64,000 bases of DNA from Sphingobacterium sp. LZ7M1 (GCF_024296865.1 NZ_CP101134.1:4526001-4590000), one strand, 5' to 3'; shown: positions 8,821 to 18,300, counted from the first letter of the stretch. Translations and numbers: made by a program. The notes: generated by a model not told the origin, from the sequence alone.

Positions 8821-8839
8821 GGGCGTATTGAATACGCCC
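8821..8839. repeat. REP-like perfect palindrome
   Basis: GGGCGTATTGAATACGCCC has 9-bp arms around one base. It sits in a 145-bp gap between convergent genes, the usual setting of REP-type elements. Only one copy is visible in the window. Confidence 0.45.
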
Positions 8840-8860
8840 GCAATATCGTAAATGTAGCTT

Positions 8861-10837
8861 TTACACCGTCAGTTCAATATTCACTATGGTTCCTTCTTCT
8901 GGCATAACATCATAATCCAAACTTCCTTTCATGATGTCGACACGGTTCTGAATATTGTTGAGGCCCATTCCATTGGAGGCTTTTGCTCTTGAAAGGTCGA
9001 ATCCTTTGCCGTTATCTTCAACGGTGATCAAGATCTGCTCGTCATTCTGGATGCATTGGACCAAGATATAGTTGGCATCTGCATGACGAAGGGCATTGCT
9101 CAGAAGCTCTTGGATAATCCGATAGATATTGACCTGATAATGCTGGTTTAAGTTGGGGTCTAAGCCTTCGGTTTGCAGCTCTATTTCGGTCTTACTGCTG
9201 GAAAGGGCACTGCAGAGGTCCGTTAAGGCAACATCCAGCCCACTTCGCAGGAGATTGGACGGCATCATATTGTGGGCAATTCGACGCAGTTCTATTATGG
9301 ATCGGTCAAGCTGATCGACGGAACTGTCTATTTCAGGTTCCTGGAAGTTGTTCTGCACGGCAGATAGCTTCATCTTGATGCCAGAGAGTGCGCCTCCAAG
9401 GCCATCATGCAGGTCCTGGGCGATCCTTTGCCGTTCCTTGTCCTCCCCTTCCAAGAAGGCTTTTGTTACTTGCAATTCCCTTTGTTGCTCCAGTTCCTTG
9501 AACTTGAATTCATTGGCTCTTTTCTGGTTTTTCAGGATATTGTTCAGGTATAGGAAGGCCAACAAGAGCACCGCAGCACCGACTGCAAGGAGCAGCACCC
9601 AAAGCCTCTGGTTCTTCTGTACCAGCTCGGCAGCCTGTTTCTCTGCCTGTAACTGGGAAATCTGCTTGGCCTTTTCTGCTGACTGATATTTGTTTTCCAT
9701 ATCCAGCATATCCTTTTTGTAATCTGCGGCATGCAAGCTATCATTTACCGTGATGTATTTTTGGGACCATTCATAGGCCTCCTTCATGTTTCCGGTATTG
9801 GCATAGGTCTCGGCCAAGAGGTTGGCATAGGAATTACGGTCACTAGGCAACAGGGTTGTACTTTTCAGCAGGTCCTGCATCACATCGATGGCTTCCGCAT
9901 TCCTGCCTATCTTACGCAATAGGTTGAACTTGGCAAATTTCGAACGGTTGATGTAGAAGTTCTCAGGACCGGAGCCTTGAAAAGCAATGGCCTTGTCAAA
10001 ACTGTTGATCGCCTGTACATATTTACCCATCTTTTCATAATAAACCCCTTCGGGGAAATAATAGAACAGGAAAACATTGGATTCAGGATAGTCCTTCAAT
10101 ACTGCATAGGCGGCATCCAAATAGGCTTTGCTGGAATGCAGGTCATTCAGGTATAGGTTGTTTTCAGCAAGCAAGATGGTTACTTCCAATATGCCCTCCA
10201 ACTTCGTGATCTCACTTTCGGCAGGAGCTTCCTTGAAGAGTGCAAGTGCATTTTTGAGGTAGTCATTTCCGCGTACCCGTTCAGTCGCGTTTAAAAGACT
10301 GGTGGCCACGAATTTATTGGCATTGGCAATGCTGAATTTATCTTTGGATTCCTTGGCATAGGGAAGCGCATGGTTAATGTAGGACTCTAGACCGCCTTTC
10401 TCGTTCCCTTTTAGCTGGCTGAGGACGCCACGCATGATCCATAGGCCGCTCAAGGTCTTCTTGGCTTCTGGATCCTGTATGTCTTTAAGCAGGCTGTCGC
10501 TACGGTTAAGGTTGTTTTCAATCTTGCTCATGTCCTCTAGACCGATACCAAACAGGGCTTCGTTGTAACTGGCTATCCCTTCTAGGAGGTTATTTCCTTG
10601 TGCATACTTTACCCCCTGTTCCAGACGCTGCTTGGCAAGGTCCATGTTCCTATACTTCTTGTACATATAGGATAGCCGGAAAGCCGTCATCGCTTTGGCA
10701 CTATCCGTCTTGGCATCCAGGAGTCTCTTTTCTAATGTTTTCAGGTATTCATGGTCTTCATCAATCCGGATAACCAATTGTGAAAAAGCAGATAGGGTCA
10801 GGCAGCATAATAGGCAAAGGGAAATAATATACTTCAT
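8861..10837 (-). CDS. TPR sensor histidine kinase (NarL/DesK-type)
   Basis: About 658 residues from ATG at 10837. A signal peptide (1-20) leads into tetratricopeptide-type helical repeats (about 30-390, e.g. AINSFDKAIAFQGSG), a coiled coil, one transmembrane helix (LLLAVGAAVLLLAFLYL), a HisKA_3 phosphoacceptor with His about residue 477 in DLHDGLGG, and a HATPase_c domain (N box LLSNALRHA, G box DNGKGFDL, GMGLNNI). This is a periplasmic-TPR two-component sensor common in Bacteroidota; the usual partner is a LuxR-type response regulator. None is adjacent, so the kinase is an orphan in this window. The signal is unknown. Confidence 0.9.
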   Translation of the reverse strand: MKYIISLCLLCCLTLSAFSQLVIRIDEDHEYLKTLEKRLLDAKTDSAKAMTAFRLSYMYKKYRNMDLAKQRLEQGVKYAQGNNLLEGIASYNEALFGIGLEDMSKIENNLNRSDSLLKDIQDPEAKKTLSGLWIMRGVLSQLKGNEKGGLESYINHALPYAKESKDKFSIANANKFVATSLLNATERVRGNDYLKNALALFKEAPAESEITKLEGILEVTILLAENNLYLNDLHSSKAYLDAAYAVLKDYPESNVFLFYYFPEGVYYEKMGKYVQAINSFDKAIAFQGSGPENFYINRSKFAKFNLLRKIGRNAEAIDVMQDLLKSTTLLPSDRNSYANLLAETYANTGNMKEAYEWSQKYITVNDSLHAADYKKDMLDMENKYQSAEKAKQISQLQAEKQAAELVQKNQRLWVLLLAVGAAVLLLAFLYLNNILKNQKRANEFKFKELEQQRELQVTKAFLEGEDKERQRIAQDLHDGLGGALSGIKMKLSAVQNNFQEPEIDSSVDQLDRSIIELRRIAHNMMPSNLLRSGLDVALTDLCSALSSSKTEIELQTEGLDPNLNQHYQVNIYRIIQELLSNALRHADANYILVQCIQNDEQILITVEDNGKGFDLSRAKASNGMGLNNIQNRVDIMKGSLDYDVMPEEGTIVNIELTV

Positions 10838-10949
10838 AGTCAAGGTTGAGAAATCAGCTAGCGTAGTTAATTATTATCAACTAAATTATTGAAATTAAGG
10901 GAAATGTACAAAATAATTGAATCGAAGGAAAATTTATTCCAAAGGATTT

Positions 10950-10969
10950 ATTATCAATTAATTGATAAT
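10950..10969. promoter_or_regulatory. 20-bp perfect AT-rich palindrome (possible operator)
   Basis: ATTATCAATT followed directly by its reverse complement AATTGATAAT, between the end of the SNF2 gene and the upstream region of the histidine kinase gene. It is too AT-rich and lacks a T run, so a protein-binding site is likelier than a terminator. Confidence 0.3.
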
Positions 10970-10981
10970 CAAGCCTGCCTA

Positions 10982-13900
10982 TTAAAGAATATCCAAAATG
11001 TCGCCTTTGCTGAGAGAGCTGAAGAAGGCGTTTTCTGATTGTATCAAATCTTGGGCAAGTTGGCTTTTCCGTTTCTGAAGCTTCAGGATCTTTTCCTCTA
11101 TGGTATTAGAACAGATCAGTCGTACGGCCACCACATGTTTGGTCTGTCCAATCCTATAGGAACGGTCGATTGCCTGATTTTCGGCAGCAGGATTCCACCA
11201 GGGGTCAATAAGGTAGACATAATCTGCTTCTGTAAGGTTCAAGCCTACCCCACCGGCCTTTAGACTGATCAGAAAGACACGGACTTCCTCATTGTTCTGG
11301 AAGTTATGGACCTTCTTGCCCCTATCCTTGCTCTGTCCCGTCAAGTATTCAAAGGGGATATTCCTTTTTTCCAATTCGGGCCTGATGATATCCAGCATTT
11401 CCACAAATTGTGAAAAGACCAAGATCTTGTGCTCCTTGGACTTGTTTTCAATCTGCTCCAATAGGATTTCAACCTTTACGGCATTTTCTGCGGAGTGCCC
11501 CTTTTTCAATAATACTGGAGAATTGCAGATCTGCCTCAGCTTGGTAAGCCCTGTAAGGACATGCATGCTGTTTTTCTTGATATCCTCATCCTCATTGGCC
11601 GATATAAATTCGCGCAGTTCTGTCTCGTAAGCCTCATAGATCTTCCGCTGTTCATCATTCATTTCACAGTAGATGAGCATTTCCGTCTTCTCCGGAAGCT
11701 CCTTAGCCACCTGCTTCTTTGTTCGGCGAAGGATAAAGGGCTTCACCTTTTCCTGCAGCTCTATCGCCCTTTTGGTATACTGGAATTGGTCGATAGGAAT
11801 AGCATAGGTGTCCTTGAAAAATTGCTTGCTGCCCAATAAGCCTGGGCTAGCAAAGGAGAGCTGCCCATAGAGATCAAATGTATTGTTCTCGATTGGCGTT
11901 CCAGTCAGCACGATCCTGTTCCTTGCCTGCAACAGCCGGGCTGCTTTATATCTTTCAGAATTCGGGTTCTTGATTGCCTGGGATTCATCCAGGAATATAT
12001 AATTGAACTTGAAGTTCTTCAGGAACCTGATATCTGAAAGCAACATCCCGTAGGTCGTGAGGACCACATCATGGTTTTCAAAGTGGTCGACATCCTTAAC
12101 TCGGTCTGGTCCATAATGCTTTATTACTTGCAGCGAAGGTGCAAATTTTGCTATTTCATCCTCCCAATTGAAAAGAAGCGATGTAGGAACCACAATCAGG
12201 TTGGTTTTTTGCCCATGCTTTTCTTTTTGGGAAAGGATAAAGGCAAGGATCTGTATGGTTTTTCCCAATCCCATATCATCTGCCAAGCAACCTCCAAAGT
12301 TGTAAGTATCAAGAAAATTGAGCCAGTTAAGGCCCTCTTGTTGGTATTCCCTTAATTCGGCCTTCAGGTCTTTCGGGGTTGTGACCGGAGTGATCTTCAG
12401 TTCAGATGAAAAGTCGCTTTTTAACAATTCGATTTCATGCTGCACTTCCTTGCTCATGATCTCTTTGTCAAACAGATCGGAAACCTCAGAGTAGTTAATC
12501 TTCGGTATGGTAATCATTTCCTGGTCTATTTCTCCGATCTGGAAAAAGGCTGCAATTCGCTCGATCCATTCCTCTGGAAGCAATCCCAGACTGCCATCAT
12601 CAAGCTGTACATACTTGCCTTTGTTGCGTATGGTCCGGTGGATCTGCCTCAGGGCTGCCTGTTGGTTTCCAAATCCGACCTTCAACTTGGCATTGAACCA
12701 GTCCAAGCCGCTGATAATCTCTATCGAGATTTTGGCTTTATGCGAATTGACCCTATTGTTCTTGATTTCACTGAAGCCTAAAATGGAAATATCCTCCTCA
12801 CGCCACTCATCAAAGACCTCAATAAACCAATCGTCATCCAAGAACTTATCTTTATGCAGATAGAAATAATTCCTTTCCACGACCTGGCTTTCGAAATCCG
12901 GATGCTTTTCCATAATACTGGAAACTAATTTATCCTCTTCTACATAATCCCTTTCGAGCTGAAATACATTGCCGTTTTGATCGGTATCAAAAAGCTGTTT
13001 TTTAGAGGTTGTAGGTACTTCTATTTCCCCATATTTCATGACTGGCACTATGGAAATGTAATTGCCTTCCTGTTCGAGATAGATGAGCTTCTGTTGCTCA
13101 TAGCTCTTCTCCTTCAACTGTGCAGGGGTCGCCTGCTTGATGTAGCTGTAATTGACGTGAAGGATGTGCTCTAATGGCGAAAGGATATCCTGGAAGAACT
13201 CCTCATACTTGTTTGCATGAAGGACCAGGATTTCATTATTGGCCTTGAAAAATTTGATGACCCGCAATAGGTCTGGATTGTCGATAAAATAGAGGGTCTT
13301 GCGATAATAAAGCAGATAATCGTTGCGGATGTTCAGCTCTTTGAATCCTAATATGTTGTCCTTGAATAGCAATTCACCTGTAATTTCATAGAAAGGCTCT
13401 TTTTTAAGGACCGTTAGCCTGATTTCAGCTTGCAGCTGTTCAAACTTTACTAAGGCTAGGGATTTGGGAGAAAGTGATTCGGATACTTTGCTGTCATGGA
13501 TGTAAAAGTCTAAACCCAAAGGGTTCTTTATGATCTGTTTTAAGGGTTCGGCATCCAGATCAAGTTCATCATCGTTGTATTTATTCTGAAAGCTATGGAT
13601 CGCTGTATAAAACTTCAGTAGTTCTGGCTCATTGGTCTTCCAAACTTGGGCCATAGGATCCATCGTCTCAATAGGATTTTTGATCTTTCCGGCCTTAGTC
13701 TGATCTGATTTCATCAATTGAAAGTTCAATTGGCTATAATACCGGTGTTTGTCAATCAGGATAAAGGGTTTCTTTGTTAAAATATCCTGAGCTGTGGTTT
13801 TTAGTTTGACTTGTTTTGGACTTAGACCCTTTGCCATGGCCTGTTTGTCATAGGGCAACAAACCCTGGATCTTAGGCTCTACCGACAGTTTTCCATCCAC

Positions 13901-14317
13901 ATAGTGCAGATCAAAGTAGCGGTCTAGATCGGGCTCATTATCTAAGCCATAAGGCTTTGCATATTGTTTCAATGTTTTTTCCCGAAGTTCGGCATCAAAG
14001 AAAACCCGGTATTCTTCCTTTTCCAAGATGGCATGTATGACCTCTCCCTGATGCTCACACATCTTCTTGGAATAGTTTCCACAGGAACAACTTGTTACAA
14101 TCCGATCCGACATCTGAACCACGGATACCCTTGGGTATTCAAGTCCAACAGCAGCCTTTGTAAAGACTCCACAGTTTAATTCTATGCTGACGGGATATAT
14201 GTTCCTGTAATCCTTGCTGTCCATAAAGCTTGCCCGCTCGACATGCTTGAGTATTTCAAATACGGAAAGCTTGCTGAAATTGTAGGCTGGAAGAATATGT
14301 TCTTTATCTATTCCCAT
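10982..14317 (-). CDS. SNF2-family helicase with SWIM zinc finger
   Basis: 1111 residues. Near the N-terminus a SWIM-type CxCx(n)CxH motif is seen (SCSCGNYSKKMCEHQ). A long middle region of about 500 residues follows, then the SNF2 ATPase: Walker A in DDMGLGKTIQ (about residue 650), the DEAH-like box DESQ, and a helicase C domain (LVFSQFVEMLDI, LKAGGVGLNLTEA, DPWWNPAAENQAIDRSYRIGQ). Known relatives are RapA/HepA- and Rad54-like DNA translocases; bacterial SWIM/SNF2 proteins are implicated in nucleoprotein remodelling or repair but are poorly defined. It is not accompanied by restriction or DISARM genes, so a stand-alone housekeeping role is inferred. Confidence 0.9.
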   Translation of the reverse strand: MGIDKEHILPAYNFSKLSVFEILKHVERASFMDSKDYRNIYPVSIELNCGVFTKAAVGLEYPRVSVVQMSDRIVTSCSCGNYSKKMCEHQGEVIHAILEKEEYRVFFDAELREKTLKQYAKPYGLDNEPDLDRYFDLHYVDGKLSVEPKIQGLLPYDKQAMAKGLSPKQVKLKTTAQDILTKKPFILIDKHRYYSQLNFQLMKSDQTKAGKIKNPIETMDPMAQVWKTNEPELLKFYTAIHSFQNKYNDDELDLDAEPLKQIIKNPLGLDFYIHDSKVSESLSPKSLALVKFEQLQAEIRLTVLKKEPFYEITGELLFKDNILGFKELNIRNDYLLYYRKTLYFIDNPDLLRVIKFFKANNEILVLHANKYEEFFQDILSPLEHILHVNYSYIKQATPAQLKEKSYEQQKLIYLEQEGNYISIVPVMKYGEIEVPTTSKKQLFDTDQNGNVFQLERDYVEEDKLVSSIMEKHPDFESQVVERNYFYLHKDKFLDDDWFIEVFDEWREEDISILGFSEIKNNRVNSHKAKISIEIISGLDWFNAKLKVGFGNQQAALRQIHRTIRNKGKYVQLDDGSLGLLPEEWIERIAAFFQIGEIDQEMITIPKINYSEVSDLFDKEIMSKEVQHEIELLKSDFSSELKITPVTTPKDLKAELREYQQEGLNWLNFLDTYNFGGCLADDMGLGKTIQILAFILSQKEKHGQKTNLIVVPTSLLFNWEDEIAKFAPSLQVIKHYGPDRVKDVDHFENHDVVLTTYGMLLSDIRFLKNFKFNYIFLDESQAIKNPNSERYKAARLLQARNRIVLTGTPIENNTFDLYGQLSFASPGLLGSKQFFKDTYAIPIDQFQYTKRAIELQEKVKPFILRRTKKQVAKELPEKTEMLIYCEMNDEQRKIYEAYETELREFISANEDEDIKKNSMHVLTGLTKLRQICNSPVLLKKGHSAENAVKVEILLEQIENKSKEHKILVFSQFVEMLDIIRPELEKRNIPFEYLTGQSKDRGKKVHNFQNNEEVRVFLISLKAGGVGLNLTEADYVYLIDPWWNPAAENQAIDRSYRIGQTKHVVAVRLICSNTIEEKILKLQKRKSQLAQDLIQSENAFFSSLSKGDILDIL

Positions 14318-14476
14318 GGAAGCGGATTGAATGCGGAAGTAAGAATACGAAAATTTGATCTTTTTGAGATTGCTTTGTTGATATTAATTGCCAAAAGATT
14401 CAACAAAATTAAAAATCTATAGAATAATAACATTTGTTTTAATTCATGGATTAATTTTATTTATATTGTGTTTAAA

Positions 14477-15466
14477 ATGAGTAGCTTAAACCACAGACCA
14501 AATCCTGCTAAGACTTTCAATGTAGTCTTAGGATTATCCTTTGGGACCATCTTCTTATTATTGATGGCCATCGGCCTTCCGATCCTAATCCATTCACAAC
14601 AAGGCGATTGGAAATACGATTTAGATAAATCTCCAGCAACCGCTTTCTTTTATTTAGGATTGGGCCTACTCCTCTGGCTTACCGTAATCTATCTGTTTTT
14701 TAAGAGATCCCTTTCCAACCTATTAAAAGCTAAAAGAGATTATAAAGACCTAATAAAAGAGGGTAAAAGAATTAAAGGCAAAATAGTCGAGCAAAGGATC
14801 TTGCAGCAAACTGCCGATGGAGAAAGCAAAATGATCAAGATCTCCTTTGTGAACCTAGTAAAATCAGAGTTGACATTTAGTTTACCGTTTGTCGATACCA
14901 AGCCTGAAATGAACCGTTACCAAGTAGGAAAAGATATTGGATTGTTGGTCAGCACGGATCCAAAAAAACCAAGGATAATGTTGGAAGACGCAAAGGTAAA
15001 AATCGACAAAAGCATGTTGATCTACGCTTACTCCGTACTTGCCGTTTTGATATTGACGCCCATAGGGCTATTGATTTATGGAATGCTTTATGAGAGCCAA
15101 GATGCTGGATGGCGCTATCTGTCCTTTGGGCATCCCTTTATTCTCTCGCCATTACTGGCATTGATCTATCTCGGGGTTTTCTCTTTTATCAATTCTTTTT
15201 TGCCTAAATCTACTAATTCGGATCGTTTACTTCTCTATGGAAAACCCGCTATCGCGACCATTGTGTCGACTCAAGAAACGAACCTTTCAGTCAATGAAAA
15301 GCCTCAAATAATGGTTACAATAGAGTTTCAGGACAAGGGAAAAACCATTGTAGCTTCTTTTAAGAAGTTGTACGGCCTCCTGGACATTTCCGGAATTGCT
15401 GTTGGGAACCAAATAAATATCTTATACGATGCGGAAGACCCGCAATCCATTGAAGTTGTCGATTAA
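14477..15466 (+). CDS. Four-helix membrane protein, DUF3592-like
   Basis: About 329 residues from ATG at 14477 (a GTG 9 bases upstream is alternative). Four hydrophobic segments arise in two pairs (about 17-37 and 55-77; 184-205 and 220-242). Each pair is followed by a soluble beta-rich module with the same logic (KGKIVEQRIL..., and ATIVSTQETN...) ending in phrases such as DIGLLVSTDPKKPRIM and QINILYDAEDPQSIEVV. This is the DUF3592 pattern, duplicated. Function unknown. Four bases separate it from the next lipoprotein gene, so they are co-transcribed. Confidence 0.65.
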   Translation: MSSLNHRPNPAKTFNVVLGLSFGTIFLLLMAIGLPILIHSQQGDWKYDLDKSPATAFFYLGLGLLLWLTVIYLFFKRSLSNLLKAKRDYKDLIKEGKRIKGKIVEQRILQQTADGESKMIKISFVNLVKSELTFSLPFVDTKPEMNRYQVGKDIGLLVSTDPKKPRIMLEDAKVKIDKSMLIYAYSVLAVLILTPIGLLIYGMLYESQDAGWRYLSFGHPFILSPLLALIYLGVFSFINSFLPKSTNSDRLLLYGKPAIATIVSTQETNLSVNEKPQIMVTIEFQDKGKTIVASFKKLYGLLDISGIAVGNQINILYDAEDPQSIEVVD

Positions 15467-15469
15467 TCT

Positions 15470-16147
15470 ATGAAAAGGACTTTTTATCATATTATATCCT
15501 GCATTGCAATCCTTGCATTGTTTTCTTCCTGTAAGCAGATCAAGAAAAGTTTTGAGGACACCATGAAACCTCGCCAACAAAAGGAAGCAAGTGACCATTC
15601 CATGGAAAGGACAAGCAGTTCTTCTTCGGTAACAATTGATGTCACAGCCCCTGATGAAAAAAAGGAGCATAGCGTATATGCAAGTGCTGAAGAATTGGAC
15701 AAGATCCAGGCAGATCTGATGAACCTGCCGAAGTTCAAAGGAAAAAAGATCATGATGCACCAGGACCTATATTTCTTTGATTTCCAAGGTGGCCGAATCA
15801 GCATCAAGATACAAGATCCCGATAAGCCCGAAAACATCGATACCTATACCTACTCAAAGGGGATGTGGTTGGATCCTACTCCTGTAAAGATTTCAGGAAA
15901 CATAAAGATGGTCGATCTTTTGTACCCATTGGATAAAGTTAAGTTTTCTACCGTAAAGAAAATCCACGATACCTTGATTGAAGAAGCCAAGGATATTGAG
16001 GGCGGTACCCCTTCAGACCATATCTATTTTGTCCACATGAAGGTTGCCAATATGGATGTGACGCATTGGTATTCTTCCATCTCTGGAGCTAGAAAAGATG
16101 TTTACCTCTACTTTGACGTGGATGGTAATTTGACCGAGAGAAGGTAG
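15470..16147 (+). CDS. Lipoprotein of unknown function
   Basis: 225 residues. A lipoprotein signal with lipobox LFSSC (Cys about residue 21) is followed by a low-complexity Ser/Lys stretch and a soluble domain of about 150 residues (EELDKIQADLMNLPKFKGKK onwards, rich in beta strands, with DLYFFDFQGG and YLYFDVDGNLTERR). I do not recognise the family. It follows the DUF3592-like membrane protein after 4 bases, which suggests a shared envelope role. Confidence 0.65.
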   Translation: MKRTFYHIISCIAILALFSSCKQIKKSFEDTMKPRQQKEASDHSMERTSSSSSVTIDVTAPDEKKEHSVYASAEELDKIQADLMNLPKFKGKKIMMHQDLYFFDFQGGRISIKIQDPDKPENIDTYTYSKGMWLDPTPVKISGNIKMVDLLYPLDKVKFSTVKKIHDTLIEEAKDIEGGTPSDHIYFVHMKVANMDVTHWYSSISGARKDVYLYFDVDGNLTERR

Positions 16148-16182
16148 AAGGCCTTTTCTCTCTGCACCCCCATATGAAAGGA

Positions 16183-16971
16183 TCATTGCTTAAGCTTAGG
16201 TCCTTCCTTCATTAAACTGGAATAGGAAAGGCTGAAAGCAGATAAACTTTGATACCCTACTTTATAGGCAATCTCCGTCAGGGTATATTTCCTGGTATCG
16301 AGAAGTTCGATACTCTTTAATATCCGCACTAACTGCAAATATTTCTGCAATGTAATACCTGTTTCTTTCTTAAAGACCCTTTGCAGGGTCCTGACCGATA
16401 GGTTTGCCATTTCCGCCAAGGCATGGATATCAAAACTGAACTTATAGTTGCTATTGATGTAATTACATAGCGGGATCAACCTTTCATCAGAAGGAACTGG
16501 GATTTCTAGGGCCATGCTCTCTTCGCAAAAGTTAGGCAGGCTGTATAATAAAGCTTTCAAAAAGAGCTTTTGTTCCATGTCGATATCAAGTACCCTATTC
16601 CATTTTGATGCATATAGCAACATTTCCTTTAACACTGCTGGCGCTGGAAAAACATGGGTCTTCCTGAAAAAATCCCCTTTTGGAACCTCCTTAAAAAGAA
16701 CTGACATCAAATTCACCGAACTTGACTCCGTGGTTGTTTTATGAGGTTTTGCGCTGGGAATCCAGATGATATGGTTTTGGGGAACTAAATAGATCTTTTT
16801 GTCAATATGGAAATACTGATACCCCTCAGTCACATAGTTTAACTGAAAACTGAGGTGCTGATGCTCTTTATCATCATGTTTCCATTGCGCATCATACCAT
16901 ACATAGGTATCAGCACTGATATTATCTACGTATTCCCCGATCTGTTTATCCGGATGACCTAGCTTTTCCAT
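16183..16971 (-). CDS. AraC-family transcriptional regulator
   Basis: 262 residues from ATG at 16971 (MEKLGHPDKQIGEY). An N-terminal cupin-like sensor (HLSFQLNYVTEGYQYFHIDK, PQNHIIWIPSAKPH) is joined to a C-terminal AraC/XylS double helix-turn-helix (FSFDIHALAEMANLSVRTLQ, FKKETGITLQKYLQ, TLTEIAYKVGYQSLSAFS). The gene is divergent from an MFS transporter, with opposing -7 elements 16 bp apart, so it most likely controls that gene and itself. Effector unknown. A longer frame that begins at 17055 would overlap the partner gene and its promoter, so it is rejected. Confidence 0.88.
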   Translation of the reverse strand: MEKLGHPDKQIGEYVDNISADTYVWYDAQWKHDDKEHQHLSFQLNYVTEGYQYFHIDKKIYLVPQNHIIWIPSAKPHKTTTESSSVNLMSVLFKEVPKGDFFRKTHVFPAPAVLKEMLLYASKWNRVLDIDMEQKLFLKALLYSLPNFCEESMALEIPVPSDERLIPLCNYINSNYKFSFDIHALAEMANLSVRTLQRVFKKETGITLQKYLQLVRILKSIELLDTRKYTLTEIAYKVGYQSLSAFSLSYSSLMKEGPKLKQ

Positions 16972-16994
16972 GTCGTTGTATATGTAGTAAATGG

Positions 16995-17002
16995 CAAAGT
17001 TA
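16995..17002 (-). promoter_or_regulatory. -7 promoter element of the AraC-family gene
   Basis: The minus strand reads TAACTTTG (TAnnTTTG), 24 bases before the start codon at 16971. Confidence 0.5.
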
Positions 17003-17018
17003 ATAAAAACGACAAGCT

Positions 17019-17026
17019 TATCTTTG
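17019..17026 (+). promoter_or_regulatory. -7 promoter element of the CynX-like MFS gene
   Basis: TATCTTTG, a perfect consensus, 27 bases before the ATG at 17054. It lies back to back with the regulator's promoter. Confidence 0.65.
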
Positions 17027-17053
17027 TGGCCAAGATCAGATACAAGTAAAATC

Positions 17054-18259
17054 ATGGACGAAAAAATGCAACAAAATCATACGACAAGGAATTCATGGTT
17101 GGGAATATTGCTCATCATTTGGGTAGGCAGCAACCTTAGATCGCCTATAACTGCCGTAGGTCCCATCTTGGATGAAATCAAATCGGCAATGGATCTGGAT
17201 AATATTCAGGCCAGCTTTCTGACCTCCATTCCGCTCATCGTATTTGCATCTTGTTCTATTTTGGTGAGTAAAGCCACTGAAAAACTAAATATCCGGCATG
17301 GCCTGATCTATTCCTTAGCGATCTTGATTTTAGGATTGTATTTAAGGGTAGCAGGGAGTGTCACAACCCTTTATTTGGGCTCAGTTTTAATAGGTTTAGG
17401 AATATGCGTGGGTAATGTTTTGACTCCTGCCTATATCAAGAATGAGTTCCCTGCAAAGATCGGGCTAATGACCGGTATCTTTTCGGTTTCCATGAACTTG
17501 GTGGCAGCCCTGGCTTCAGGCTTTAGTATTTCCATCGGAGAATGGACCGGTGCCGGCTGGAAAGGATCCCTGTCGGTCTGGATCGTTGTCGCGGTCATAG
17601 CTTTATTGATTGTAATTGCTGAATTATTTTGGGGCAAAAAACCAGTAAACCGGCAAGTAAATACCTCGGAAAACATAAAGTTCAATATATTCCGTTCCAA
17701 ACAAGCTTGGAACATAAGCCTATTTATGGGCTTGCAATCTTTAGTTTATTATTGCCTGGTCGCTTTTCTACCGACCGTACTGATGGAATATGGAATGAGC
17801 AAATCCGCTGCAGGCTGGGTGTTTTCCATCCTTCAGTTGGCGATGCTGCCCGTTATGCTCATCAGTCCAATTGTTGCCAGTAAGATGAAAGATCCTAAAT
17901 CGATGATCTATTTAATCGGAGTTCTCTACTCTGCCGGTATACTCATGCTGTTGTTACTGAAGGATCAATACATCTATTTTACGGCCATACTATTAGGGGT
18001 AGCAGGAGGCCTGGCATTTAGTTTAGCTATTTTGTTTCTGTCCTCAAGGAGCAAAACCATGGTCGGCACCATAAAGATTTCAGGGAAGGCACAGTCTATT
18101 GGCTACCTGATTGCAGCCTTTGGCCCACCCCTGTTTGGCAAGTTGCACGATTATGCCCTCTCTTGGTCCTATTCATTTTATTTCCTGTTATTGGTGATTG
18201 TACTGATGACGGTGTTTGGTAGAAGGTCGGCCAGGCCAAGGTTTGTGGAAGAGCATTAA
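17054..18259 (+). CDS. MFS transporter, CynX/NimT family
   Basis: 401 residues from ATG at 17054 (MDEKMQQNHTTRNSW). About 12 transmembrane segments are visible. The first helix carries the family-typical phrase GSNLRSPITAVGPILDEI. Known relatives include CynX (cyanate) and NimT (2-nitroimidazole) exporters or importers of small anions and drugs. It is divergent from an AraC-type regulator, which suggests induction by a small molecule that the transporter handles. The substrate cannot be told from sequence. It ends 10 bases before a strong terminator. Confidence 0.85.
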   Translation: MDEKMQQNHTTRNSWLGILLIIWVGSNLRSPITAVGPILDEIKSAMDLDNIQASFLTSIPLIVFASCSILVSKATEKLNIRHGLIYSLAILILGLYLRVAGSVTTLYLGSVLIGLGICVGNVLTPAYIKNEFPAKIGLMTGIFSVSMNLVAALASGFSISIGEWTGAGWKGSLSVWIVVAVIALLIVIAELFWGKKPVNRQVNTSENIKFNIFRSKQAWNISLFMGLQSLVYYCLVAFLPTVLMEYGMSKSAAGWVFSILQLAMLPVMLISPIVASKMKDPKSMIYLIGVLYSAGILMLLLLKDQYIYFTAILLGVAGGLAFSLAILFLSSRSKTMVGTIKISGKAQSIGYLIAAFGPPLFGKLHDYALSWSYSFYFLLLVIVLMTVFGRRSARPRFVEEH

Positions 18260-18269
18260 GCTGGATAGC

Positions 18270-18298
18270 AAAAAAGCAACTCAATGAGTTGCTTTTTT
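18270..18298. terminator. Bidirectional intrinsic terminator
   Basis: Arms AAAAAAGCAACTCA (18270-18283) and TGAGTTGCTTTTTT (18285-18298) are perfectly complementary, with T runs on both strands. It serves the MFS gene and the convergent tRNA. Confidence 0.9.
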
Positions 18299-18300
18299 TG

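Noticed and set aside
16991..17053. Upstream extension of the CynX-like MFS protein and of the AraC protein (to 17055)
   Set aside because: Both extensions overlap each other's promoter; -7 boxes place the starts at 17054 and 16971.
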